Positions 1-5,604 of a stretch of 6,651 nt of DNA are shown one piece after another. The notes beneath the pieces are model-generated. The model searched no databases. It was not told the origin of the DNA and was given only the letters and a program-made list of their open reading frames with translations. Position numbers and translations under genes: made by a program. This stretch comes from Cyanobacteria bacterium UBA11153. Its GTDB lineage: Bacteria > Cyanobacteriota > Cyanobacteriia > Cyanobacteriales > Coleofasciculaceae. The stretch lies in assembly GCA_003511885.1 (NCBI GenBank), contig DOIX01000287.1, positions 1 to 6,651 of the forward strand, given 5' to 3'. The first letter of the stretch is position 1, and each line of letters opens with the position of its first letter.

Positions 1-89
1 GGTAATTAACCCGGATTTAGTATTACATCCCTCAAAACTCATAGGCTTTTTCATTTAAACTGGAAAATGGTGCCACACAAAAAAAACAC

Positions 90-116
90 ACCCAACACCC
101 CATACCCAACACCCCA
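90..116. repeat. C-rich short direct repeat (13-mer, two copies)
   Basis: The 13-mer ACCCAACACCCCA occurs exactly twice, at 90-102 and 104-116, giving a 14-bp period. The surrounding A/C-rich stretch (about 76-125) continues the same bias with less order. Low-complexity 'CCCAACACCC' strings are common in cyanobacterial intergenic DNA. No gene reads through it with support, and no function is proposed. Confidence 0.7.
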
Positions 117-140
117 CAGCCCATCCTCACGATCCGACTT

Positions 141-165
141 TTTCAGCAAACCCTATTTACTGAAA
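141..165. repeat. Short inverted repeat, possible mobile-element relic
   Basis: TTTCAG (141-146) and CTGAAA (160-165) form a 6-bp perfect inverted repeat around a 13-nt loop. It lies downstream of the minus-strand ribbon-helix-helix gene, but the stem is weak and no clear T-run follows on that strand, so a terminator role is doubtful. The minus-strand reading AGGGTTTGCTGAAAAAGTC resembles, from memory only, terminal sequences of some cyanobacterial insertion elements. No transposase remnant is visible in the window. Confidence 0.3.
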
Positions 166-190
166 CCTAGCTGTGATTGGTTTTCGGCTA

Positions 191-211
191 TTAAAAGTGA
201 TAGTTTAGCAT
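191..211 (-). other. Six-codon ORF with strong ribosome site, possible remnant of a lost partner gene
   Basis: On the minus strand AGGAG lies 5-6 nt before an ATG (211-209), which reads MLNYHF and then hits TAA at 193-191. The ATG is 32 nt after the stop of the ribbon-helix-helix gene. A good ribosome site in front of a six-codon frame suggests either a gene cut off soon after its start or chance. MLNYHF is faintly like the beginning of RelE/ParE-type toxins, but six residues cannot identify a family. No longer frame restores after the stop in any phase. Confidence 0.2.
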
Positions 212-243
212 AATATCTCCTGAAGAACCAAGAATATATTTGA

Positions 244-405
244 TTAATCAGACTCCTTTTGTTTTTGTTGGCGCTCTTTAACAGCCTGAGTCAAGAGGTA
301 AGTCGCTAGACTACTCAATGAGCGACTTTCTTCTTCTGCCCATTCTTCTAACGCCTTCTGGATTTCTTCTGGTAAATAAGCAGTTACCCGCCCTTTTAGT
401 TTCAT
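244..405 (-). CDS. Small ribbon-helix-helix (CopG/Arc-like) DNA-binding protein
   Basis: This 53-residue protein starts MKLKGRVTAYLPEEIQ and ends KERQQKQKESD. The order is a short basic beta strand (residues about 2-10, KLKGRVTAYL), a first helix (PEEIQKALEEWAEEE, 12-26), the turn SRSLS, and a second helix (SLATYLLTQAVKERQ, 32-46). That is the MetJ/Arc/CopG ribbon-helix-helix plan, in which two chains pair and the strand enters the DNA major groove. Such proteins act as autoregulating repressors, often as antitoxins, or as stand-alone regulators in cyanobacteria. An AGGA (TAGGACTG) lies just upstream of the ATG at 405-403. No intact toxin gene follows; only the six-codon ORF at 191-211 is in the expected place. 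The target is unknown. Confidence 0.85.
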   Translation of the reverse strand: MKLKGRVTAYLPEEIQKALEEWAEEESRSLSSLATYLLTQAVKERQQKQKESD

Positions 406-437
406 CAGTCCTACACTTGAATAGTTTAAGCTATTTC

Positions 438-467
438 AGTATAGCTCTTTTCAAGGTTGATTGCCAA
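438..467 (-). promoter_or_regulatory. Sigma70-type promoter for the ribbon-helix-helix gene
   Basis: On the minus strand TTGGCA (467-462) and TATACT (443-438) are separated by 18 nt, a near-consensus pair about 30 nt before the ATG at 405. Just downstream, AATAG-tttaag-CTATT (419-435) is a 5-bp inverted repeat near the expected start of transcription and could be an operator for autoregulation; that part is inference. Confidence 0.55.
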
Positions 468-565
468 GCCGAGGTGTGTTATAATTTATAATGGCTTAGT
501 ATCGCTAATCTGTCAATATGGCTTGATAATGGGACAAAACAGGGAATTATCCATCCCGAAACAAA

Positions 566-595
566 ATCAGTGTCATCCAGTAATCAGTATCATCC
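566..595. repeat. 13-bp direct repeat with 17-bp period
   Basis: ATCAGTGTCATCC (566-578) and ATCAGTATCATCC (583-595) match at 12 of 13 positions. The pair sits just beyond the 3' end of the purS-purQ cluster. The rest of 406-599 holds the promoter described above and no supported gene; no terminator hairpin is obvious. Confidence 0.5.
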
Positions 596-599
596 GGGT

Positions 600-839
600 T
601 CAAAATTTTCTAGTTTCGGCTTCTTCAAGTGCGATAATGGTATCAATCAGAAATCGAGCATAGCGAATAGTATCGCTTAAACCCCTCTCAGTAATTGGAT
701 AGCTATAACGGGGAAAGTTTTCTTTGGGATGTTGCCACCGTAACCATGGTTTTTTATCGATCATTTTTGTGCTGATTAACCAGTCTCGGTATCGAATGGG
801 CGTGAGCTGCAAGCCTGTGTTTGGCAATTCTGAATTCAC
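600..839 (-). CDS. Hypothetical 79-residue protein in the purS-purQ cluster
   Basis: This family is not recognised. The ATG at 839 lies 15 nt after the purQ stop, on the same strand, with AGGAAAA about 11 nt ahead, so it is probably translated from the pur transcript. The protein is soluble-looking and charged, with no signal peptide or membrane segment. Aromatic and basic residues cluster early (RYRDWLI at about 17-23, KPWLRWQHP at about 30-38, RYSYPI at about 44-49), followed by a predicted amphipathic helix (ARFLIDTIIALEEAETR at about 61-77). Tight spacing, a natural start and balanced composition argue it is real. Its role is unknown, and the link to purine synthesis is only positional. 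Confidence 0.6.
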   Translation of the reverse strand: MNSELPNTGLQLTPIRYRDWLISTKMIDKKPWLRWQHPKENFPRYSYPITERGLSDTIRYARFLIDTIIALEEAETRKF

Positions 840-854
840 TGGCTTTTCCTAAAT

Positions 855-1541
855 CTAATCTGATGTTAATAGTCCCTGAAATAACTTTAAGCCATCAGTG
901 CTACCTAATTGAGCATCTGCAGCTCTTTCTGGATGAGGCATCATCCCCACAATTTTGCCAGTGCGATCGCAAATCCCGGCTATATTATGTAACGAACCAT
1001 TAGGATTACCAGTTTCATCTGTTTCTCCGTTAGCGCTGGAGTAACGAAACAAGACTTGTTCTCCATCTTCTAAGGCTTTGATGGTATCGCTATCGGCATA
1101 GTACCTGCCTTCGCCATGGGCAATGGGGAGGGTAATAACTTCTCCTTGGGAGTAATGAGAAGTCCAGGGAAGGTTAGCGTGTTCTACTTTAATAGGGACG
1201 CGATCGCAGATAAAATGTAGGTCTCGATTTCTGATCAGTGCCCCTGGCAATAGTCCCATTTCTGTCAATATCTGGAATCCATTACAAATGCCTAAGACAT
1301 ATTTCCCTTCCTGGGCGTGTTGTACCACTGCCTGCATGACAGGGGAAAATCTGGCAATTGCGCCGCAGCGAAGATAGTCTCCGTAACTGAAACCACCTGG
1401 CAAGACAACCATATCCAAATCCGCAATATCCGTTTCCTGATGCCATACCATCCGAGTGGGCATCCGGAGTAAATTATCAGTAACATAGCTGACATCGCGA
1501 TCGCAATTTGAGCCCGGAAAAACAACAATTCCCACTTTCAT
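855..1541 (-). CDS. purQ: Phosphoribosylformylglycinamidine synthase, glutaminase subunit PurQ
   Basis: This 228-residue protein is the class I glutamine amidotransferase subunit of FGAM synthase, the fourth step of purine synthesis. It frees ammonia from glutamine and passes it to PurL, which converts FGAR to FGAM with ATP; PurS bridges the two. The family start KVGIVVFPGSNCDRD is present. LPGGFSYGDYLRCG (about 47-60) forms the oxyanion region. The nucleophile is Cys86 in GICNGFQ, and the catalytic His203 and Glu205 lie in MPHPERA. Length is normal for the small PurQ type that needs PurS, as opposed to the large fused PurL of enterobacteria. Its ATG overlaps the purS stop by 4 nt (ATGA), implying translational coupling. 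purL is not in the window. Two HIP1 octamers lie well inside the gene and a third near its start, consistent with native cyanobacterial DNA. Confidence 0.97.
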   Translation of the reverse strand: MKVGIVVFPGSNCDRDVSYVTDNLLRMPTRMVWHQETDIADLDMVVLPGGFSYGDYLRCGAIARFSPVMQAVVQHAQEGKYVLGICNGFQILTEMGLLPGALIRNRDLHFICDRVPIKVEHANLPWTSHYSQGEVITLPIAHGEGRYYADSDTIKALEDGEQVLFRYSSANGETDETGNPNGSLHNIAGICDRTGKIVGMMPHPERAADAQLGSTDGLKLFQGLLTSD

Positions 1542-1825
1542 CCCGATATCCCCATTACTTCGCTTACTCGTACCAAATCAAATCGATAATTTTCAATTAC
1601 CGGATTGGCTAAAAGTTGGTCGCAAATTCTGTCAAGTTGCTCCTTTGCTTCGGCTTCATCTATCGCCGTCAGCCCCAATTCAATATACTTACCAATACGC
1701 ACCCCTTCTACACCCTCATACCCTAGCTGCTTCAAACCCGACTCGGCGGCTACACCAGCAGGATCCAATACAGAAGGTCGCAGCGTAACATAAATGTGAG
1801 CCTGATATTTTTGAGTCACTAGCAT
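1538..1825 (-). CDS. purS: Phosphoribosylformylglycinamidine synthase subunit PurS
   Basis: PurS is the small structural subunit that dimerises and holds PurQ and PurL together so that ammonia can pass between them. The 95-residue protein has the family start (YQAHIYVTLRPSVLDPAG, about 7-24), the conserved VEGVRIGKYIEL (about 39-50) and the C-terminal LLANPVIENY (about 71-80). It overlaps purQ by 4 nt and leads the minus-strand cluster purS-purQ-unknown. The start is uncertain. The ATG at 1825 touches its AGAGG ribosome site, whereas the in-frame GTG at 1819 (codon 3) sits 6 nt from the same AGAGG and is better spaced; using it would give 93 residues. Only 31 nt separates it from the divergent Fur-family gene, so its promoter must reach into that gene. 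No convincing -35/-10 pair was found. Confidence 0.95.
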   Translation of the reverse strand: MLVTQKYQAHIYVTLRPSVLDPAGVAAESGLKQLGYEGVEGVRIGKYIELGLTAIDEAEAKEQLDRICDQLLANPVIENYRFDLVRVSEVMGISG

Positions 1826-1856
1826 CCTCTAACTTTTACGATTATCCTCTTTACAA

Positions 1857-2321
1857 ATGTCTCCAAATATGCACCAACATCCTCAGACATCGAGCGCTCA
1901 TGGAAAAAGCAAGTCGATAAAACCCAAACGCACCCGCAGCCAAGAGCGAATTTTCAATTTGCTCAAAACCATCAACCGTGCTATATCAGCTCAGGATATT
2001 TATCTGGAGTTGCGCAACCGCGAGCAAAATTTGGGTCTAGCAACAGTGTACCGCTCTCTTGATGCTTTAAAACTAGAAGGGGCGATCCAAGTTCGCACCC
2101 TCGCCACCGGGGAATCCCTCTACAGTTCGATTTTAGAGGATCGGCATCATCTGACATGCCTCAATTGCGGACAATCGATTCCCATCGAGGAATGTCCTGT
2201 CCACCAACTGGAAACCGAATTGCAAAATTCCCACCACTTTAAAATTTACTACCATACGCTGGAATTTTTTGGGATTTGCGATCTTTGTGTGGCTGCCCAA
2301 GAAAAGCATCAGCTACCCTAA
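1857..2321 (+). CDS. zur: Fur-family metal regulator, probably Zur (FurB)
   Basis: This 154-residue Fur-superfamily repressor has an N-terminal winged helix (about 26-92) with TRSQERIFNLL, helix SAQDIYLEL and recognition helix GLATVYRSLDALKLEG (60-75). The C-terminal dimer and metal domain carries HHLTCLNCG (Cys101, Cys104) and GICDLC (Cys141, Cys144), the two CxxC pairs of the structural zinc site. CPVHQLE (113-119) and HTLEFFGIC (133-141) supply likely sensor ligands. The TRSQERI-LLK-SAQDIY reading and the region around CPVH resemble cyanobacterial FurB/Zur more than FurA or PerR, so zinc-dependent repression of zinc uptake is the likeliest role; PerR is the alternative. The first 20 or so residues are an unconserved His/Ser/Lys tail. 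No clear ribosome site precedes ATG 1857, and ATG 1869 (Met5) is a possible start. It is divergent from purS, and no zinc transporter lies nearby. Confidence 0.88.
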   Translation: MSPNMHQHPQTSSAHGKSKSIKPKRTRSQERIFNLLKTINRAISAQDIYLELRNREQNLGLATVYRSLDALKLEGAIQVRTLATGESLYSSILEDRHHLTCLNCGQSIPIEECPVHQLETELQNSHHFKIYYHTLEFFGICDLCVAAQEKHQLP

Positions 2322-2442
2322 ACCGCTACAGATAGAGAATTTTCGCCCTGGCTTGTGACGACAGGATAAATCTTAATTTACCCACCACATCATCGGGTAT
2401 TGCCAAAATTATCGCGTATTTTATACCCCAATATACCTGTAG

Positions 2443-2507
2443 GGGTGAAGCATTCGGGCGATAACCTATCGGGAAAACCCAAATATTGCAATCCGAATGC
2501 TTCGCCC
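2443..2507. repeat. Long hairpin in repeat unit 1
   Basis: GGGTGAAGCATTCGG (2443-2457) pairs with CCGAATGCTTCGCCC (2493-2507): 15 pairs, one a T-G mismatch that would be a wobble in RNA. The 35-nt loop holds a second hairpin, CGATA-acc-TATCG (2459-2471), and a GGG-AAAA-CCC element (2471-2480). In DNA this could extrude as a cruciform, and in RNA it would be a branched structure. The outer 3' arm runs across the unit boundary, so the hairpin belongs to the junction between neighbouring units. Confidence 0.85.
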
Positions 2508-2601
2508 TGGCTTGTGACGACAGGATAAATCTTTATTTACCCACCACATCATCGGGTATTGCCAAAATTATCGCGTATTTTATGCCCCAATATACCTGTA
2601 G

Positions 2602-2666
2602 GGGTGAAGCATTCGGGCGATAACTTATCGGGAAAACCCAAATATTACAATCCGAATGCTTCGCCC
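2602..2666. repeat. Long hairpin in repeat unit 2
   Basis: This is an exact positional copy of the unit 1 hairpin, with arms at 2602-2616 and 2652-2666. One change in the inner loop (CGATA-act-TATCG) leaves the inner stem intact, and another lies in the unpaired part. Neither change touches the outer arms. Confidence 0.85.
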
Positions 2667-2711
2667 TGGCTTGTGACGACAGGATAAATCTTAATTTACC
2701 CACCACATCAT

Positions 2712-2760
2712 CAGGTATTTTTAAAATTATCGGATATTTCCAAAATTATCGGGTATTTCC
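2712..2760. repeat. 19-bp tandem repeats bridging the two larger arrays
   Basis: Units of the form CGGGTATTTCCAAAATTAT run at 2712-2730, 2731-2749 and partially at 2750-2760. The same motif occurs once per 159-bp unit (for example 2394-2412, followed by CGCGTATTT), so the 19-bp unit is a building block of the larger repeat that has expanded here. Confidence 0.75.
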
Positions 2761-2764
2761 CAAT

Positions 2765-2954
2765 CCAGAAAGGGCGAAGGATATGGATTGTCTACCTTGG
2801 GTTTCTTCCGATAACTTATCCCCCAACCCCAGAAAGGGCAAAGCATTTGGATTGTATATCTTGGGTTTCTCCCATAACATATCCCCCAACCCCAGAAAGG
2901 GCGAAGGATATGGATTGTCTACCTTGGATTTCTCCGATAACTTATCCCCCAAAT
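2765..2954. repeat. 63-64-bp tandem repeat, three units, inverted relative to the 159-bp array
   Basis: Units start with CCAGAAAGGG at 2765, 2829 and 2892, giving periods of 64 and 63 bp. The outer two units are nearly alike while the middle one has diverged more. Read on the minus strand, each unit lines up with the hairpin module of the 159-bp repeat (GGGCGATAACTTATCGGG through ACAATCC to TCGCCCT); a hand alignment gives about 40 of 53 matches for the first unit and 41 of 53 for the middle. The array ends in AAATGCTTCGCCCCTAC (2951-2967), the reverse complement of the 159-bp core. Open frames across it (2746-3009 minus, 2783-3004 and 2847-3041 plus) reflect the 63-bp period, and the 1-nt length change between units breaks the amino-acid repeat, so they are not genes. 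Confidence 0.9.
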
Positions 2955-2974
2955 GCTTCGCCCCTACCCAAAAG

Positions 2975-3006
2975 TTCGGATGGGATAAATTTTGGATGGG
3001 ATAAAA
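2975..3006. repeat. 16-bp tandem duplication
   Basis: Two adjacent units of the form TTYGGATGGGATAAAW at 2975-2990 and 2991-3006 match at 14 of 16 positions. They close the repeat island. The remaining 3007-3073 before the end of the minus-strand NB-ARC gene shows no clear hairpin terminator. Confidence 0.7.
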
Positions 3007-3073
3007 CATGCTTTGGAGTATATTTTATTTCTCATATCTGATTGGGGCATGGTGAATTGAAATACAATATTAT

Positions 3074-5512
3074 TCATCCTGTACTGTTCATCGCCCGTTG
3101 CACTTTCTCAACTTGTTTGGGTGCGTCTATTTTGTTGTAAAGTTCAATTGCTTTATTAAAGTTTTCTTGGCTATTTTGAGTTTCACCTATTTTTTGATGG
3201 GTTAAGCCTAGTTGATAGTAAGCTTCAGCGAGGTCGCATTTAGCACCGATTTTTTCTAATATATTGATTGATTCTTGATGATGGGTAAAGGCTGTTTCAA
3301 ATTCGTTTTGGATGCGGTAAAGTTCGGCTAATCCTGTTAGGGCTTTAGCTTTAACTTGAGTGTAATGACTTTCCTTGGCATACGCTATAGCTTGGTTGTA
3401 CATTTGAAATGCTTTTGGTATAATAGATAAGTTTTTGTAAGTCAATCCTAAAAATAATAAACCATATCCTTTAGTCCATCTCTCACCTCTACACTTTAAA
3501 TATATGTATGCTTGATTAGTCAAATCATCAGCACTATTATCTACTTTTAAATAAGAGTTAAGAAAGGCTCTTATAAAAGATAATCCTGATCCTAATCCTA
3601 ACTTATGTGCTGGTATATGTGTATTTTTTTTATTTATACAAGATAGATCGTTGTTTAAACTAGAATTTAATTCATTAAATAAAATCCAAGCTTTTGGATA
3701 TTCAAAAAGATCTATATAGCATAAACCTATATTGAAAATAGCATTTCTTTTAAAAGTAAGTAAATGTTTTTTTATTTTTAAATTATTATTACTGCTTTCT
3801 GCAATATCTTGATTCAAGTTCATAGCTTGTTTGGCAGATTCATGGCATTTTTCATGTATTTTTATAGATTCGTGAATATCTCCAGTTAACCAATAAATAT
3901 CACCCAGTATATTCAAGAGACTACAGAGTAAATGAAGATAATTGTTATCAATATAATTGATGATTTGATTGATTGCGATCAATACCTTATTTAATTGACC
4001 ATATATATATAATGATCGTCCCAGTGCTTCATAATCTCCTGATGAATTAAGTCTTTCATAAGCAACTATACAACCTGCTCGATCAACATCATTAATATTT
4101 AAGTAATGGTAATATGCTTCAAAAGCTTTCAAAGCATCTTCTTCAGTTTCAACAGTCTCAACACTCTCTGTCCAAAACTCTGCCGCTTGTCTATTTGTTT
4201 TTTCCCAATCTTCACTAGCTCTCAATCTTTCTATCGCCTCTGATCTAATTACTGGGTGCAAGAAATATTCTTGATTACAAACCTTAACTAAAGAGCGATA
4301 TTCCAGATCCTTAACTACTCGCTTACGTCGGACTTCCGGCACATCCCAAAGTAAAGCGAAAACCCCTTCTTTCAGAACTCTAGGAACATCTTGATAACGG
4401 TAACACCCTAATCGACACAAAAGTTGATAAGCTTGCTGATTATCTTGTTGGAGTTTATCAAACTGACTTTTAACCAGATTCTCCAGAGTAGGATGAATCA
4501 ATAAATCCTCATAATTTTCTTGCCAATAAGCCTCTAAATCTCCTTCACAATCAGTTTTTATCGCACCACTGAGGATAAACATCGCTTCCGCATTACCGCC
4601 ATAAGCTTGGTGCATTTTACACAGAGAAGAAGTATTATTTAAAGGATCGTAACCAGTATTGATATGGCAATTTTTCAAGGATTCATTCCAGGCTACCGCT
4701 GACAACTCTTTGAGCGGATAAAAATCAATAAAAATTCCCTCCTCATGGAGTAGCTCACGGCTGGTAATGAGGGTAACTGACTGGACTGCTGGGTGAGTCA
4801 ACATCCTTAAAAATTCAGCATACTGACGATGTTCTGATATAAACTTACCATTTTCTAGTGCAGGTTCAAGGTTATCAATTAATATCCCAATCTTTTGACT
4901 ATCATCTGTCAGCTTTTGCCTTAATCTATCTAAGCTTATGCCAAATTCACGCCCTGGTTCCTCATCAAAATAGCGCTTAAGCCATTCCTCGATCGCGCTT
5001 TCTACAGAAGTTATATTCTGGCGTTCCTTTGCCATGTAGAGTGGTAGCACCAAATCAAATGATTGAGTCTTGAGATAGCGCCAAGCCAAGGTTGTTTTAC
5101 CCACGCCGCCTTCTGCTTGGATTAGGATCGCCTTTTTCCCTTGCTCGATCAGGGTGTTAAGATCTGCGATCGCGGTTTCCCTTCCGACAAAATTGGGATC
5201 TGGCTGTGACTGTAAAGACTTTACCTGTAAGGGTTCTACTGATGGGGGAGAAACGGTAGGTACAGGTGGGGGTGAAGTATTGGTGTTTTGAATATCTAGA
5301 TTTGCGATCGCTTCCCATTCTAACTTTAAGCGAGCGCTAATATTCCGAAAATTCTCACGACTGACAGGTTGACCATTCAGGAATTTGCGAATTGTATCTG
5401 GACTAACTCCAGCAGCTTTTGCTAAGTGTTCATAGCGTAAATAGCACCGTTGATAGGTTGATTTGACTTGCTCGATGCAATCTGGACGTACCCAATAGGA
5501 TCTTGGCGACAT
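3074..5512 (-). CDS. HTH-NB-ARC-TPR STAND-type ATPase
   Basis: This 812-residue protein is a STAND switch: ligand sensing by the C-terminal repeats is expected to drive nucleotide exchange and assembly through the central ATPase. Residues about 20-70 form a helix-turn-helix (LAKAAGVSPDTIRKFLNG, 30-47), followed by a proline-rich linker (80-94). The ATPase has FVGRE (108-112), Walker A GGVGKTT (135-141, Lys139), Walker B ILIDNLE (210-216, Asp213), sensor VTLITSRE (246-253), a GxP-like YGGNAEA (304-310) and, after a winged helix, an MHD-like FLHPVIR (417-423, His419). From about 530 onward there are roughly five TPR-like helix pairs, clearest at 720-797. The output domain is DNA-binding, not a nuclease or protease, which suggests a transcriptional role; a defence role is possible but not shown. 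Codons for residues about 557-700 are very AT-rich. The ATG at 5512 has GAGGGTTAGGT before it. Confidence 0.9.
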   Translation of the reverse strand: MSPRSYWVRPDCIEQVKSTYQRCYLRYEHLAKAAGVSPDTIRKFLNGQPVSRENFRNISARLKLEWEAIANLDIQNTNTSPPPVPTVSPPSVEPLQVKSLQSQPDPNFVGRETAIADLNTLIEQGKKAILIQAEGGVGKTTLAWRYLKTQSFDLVLPLYMAKERQNITSVESAIEEWLKRYFDEEPGREFGISLDRLRQKLTDDSQKIGILIDNLEPALENGKFISEHRQYAEFLRMLTHPAVQSVTLITSRELLHEEGIFIDFYPLKELSAVAWNESLKNCHINTGYDPLNNTSSLCKMHQAYGGNAEAMFILSGAIKTDCEGDLEAYWQENYEDLLIHPTLENLVKSQFDKLQQDNQQAYQLLCRLGCYRYQDVPRVLKEGVFALLWDVPEVRRKRVVKDLEYRSLVKVCNQEYFLHPVIRSEAIERLRASEDWEKTNRQAAEFWTESVETVETEEDALKAFEAYYHYLNINDVDRAGCIVAYERLNSSGDYEALGRSLYIYGQLNKVLIAINQIINYIDNNYLHLLCSLLNILGDIYWLTGDIHESIKIHEKCHESAKQAMNLNQDIAESSNNNLKIKKHLLTFKRNAIFNIGLCYIDLFEYPKAWILFNELNSSLNNDLSCINKKNTHIPAHKLGLGSGLSFIRAFLNSYLKVDNSADDLTNQAYIYLKCRGERWTKGYGLLFLGLTYKNLSIIPKAFQMYNQAIAYAKESHYTQVKAKALTGLAELYRIQNEFETAFTHHQESINILEKIGAKCDLAEAYYQLGLTHQKIGETQNSQENFNKAIELYNKIDAPKQVEKVQRAMNSTG

Positions 5513-5539
5513 ACCTAACCCTCATAAAACTGCCTAAAA

Positions 5540-5553
5540 GTTACAGCAGTAAC
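5540..5553. promoter_or_regulatory. Palindrome at the STAND-gene transcription start, candidate operator
   Basis: GTTAC-agca-GTAAC is a perfect 5-bp inverted repeat centred at 5546.5. It overlaps the start of transcription (about 5551) predicted from the minus-strand promoter. A repressor bound here would block the STAND gene. The HTH of that protein is an obvious candidate, by inference only. Confidence 0.4.
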
Positions 5554-5557
5554 AAAA

Positions 5558-5586
5558 ATTGTAAGTCAGGGATAAGTCAGTGGCAA
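5558..5586 (-). promoter_or_regulatory. Sigma70-type promoter for the STAND gene
   Basis: On the minus strand TTGCCA (5586-5581) and TACAAT (5563-5558) are spaced exactly 17 nt, each one base from consensus. Predicted transcription starts near 5551, leaving a leader of about 38 nt. The spacer contains TAAGTCAG twice on the plus strand (5562-5569 and 5573-5580), an 11-bp period that puts both copies on one face of the helix. Such phased repeats often bind response regulators. Confidence 0.65.
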
Positions 5587-5604
5587 GTTATTGATTTGTC
5601 AGTT

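Larger units (their letters stand above)
2344..2732. repeat. 159-bp tandem repeat, two full units and a partial third
   Basis: Units run 2344-2502, 2503-2661 and 2662 to about 2732, each starting CGCCCTGGCTTGTGACGACA. The period is exactly 159 bp. The first two full units differ at only four positions by eye (about 97% identity), so the duplication is recent or homogenised. The third unit follows the pattern for about 70 bp and then dissolves into 19-bp repeats. Each full unit has a stretch of A/T-rich short repeats followed by a GTAGGGGTGAAGCATTCGG core and a long hairpin. The array begins about 20 bp after the zur stop. No protein is encoded with any support. This is probably a non-coding repeat or a non-autonomous element that has been duplicated. 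Confidence 0.95.

Noticed and set aside
457..663. 68-residue plus-strand frame
   Set aside because: It overlaps the opposite-strand promoter and the 3' end of the better-supported 600-839 gene, has no ribosome site and no protein-like character.
821..1003. 60-residue plus-strand frame over the end of purQ
   Set aside because: Antisense shadow of purQ, which is unambiguous.
1292..1528. 78-residue minus-strand frame inside purQ
   Set aside because: Alternative-frame shadow of purQ.
1605..1793. 62-residue plus-strand frame over purS
   Set aside because: Antisense shadow of purS.
2344..2960. Possible CRISPR array
   Set aside because: Units are 159 and 63 bp with the whole unit conserved; there are no short repeats separated by unique spacers and no cas genes.
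2746..3009. Open frames across the 63-bp repeats, one minus (2746-3009) and two plus (2783-3004, 2847-3041)
   Set aside because: The 21-residue periodicity simply mirrors the 63-bp DNA period, overlapping frames on both strands are equally open, and the 64-bp first unit shifts the amino-acid repeat out of phase. No ribosome site or recognisable domain.
3074..5512. Reading the STAND gene as a proven antiphage defence gene
   Set aside because: The domain layout allows it, but there is no nuclease, protease or membrane effector and no neighbouring defence gene in view; the HTH output favours regulation.
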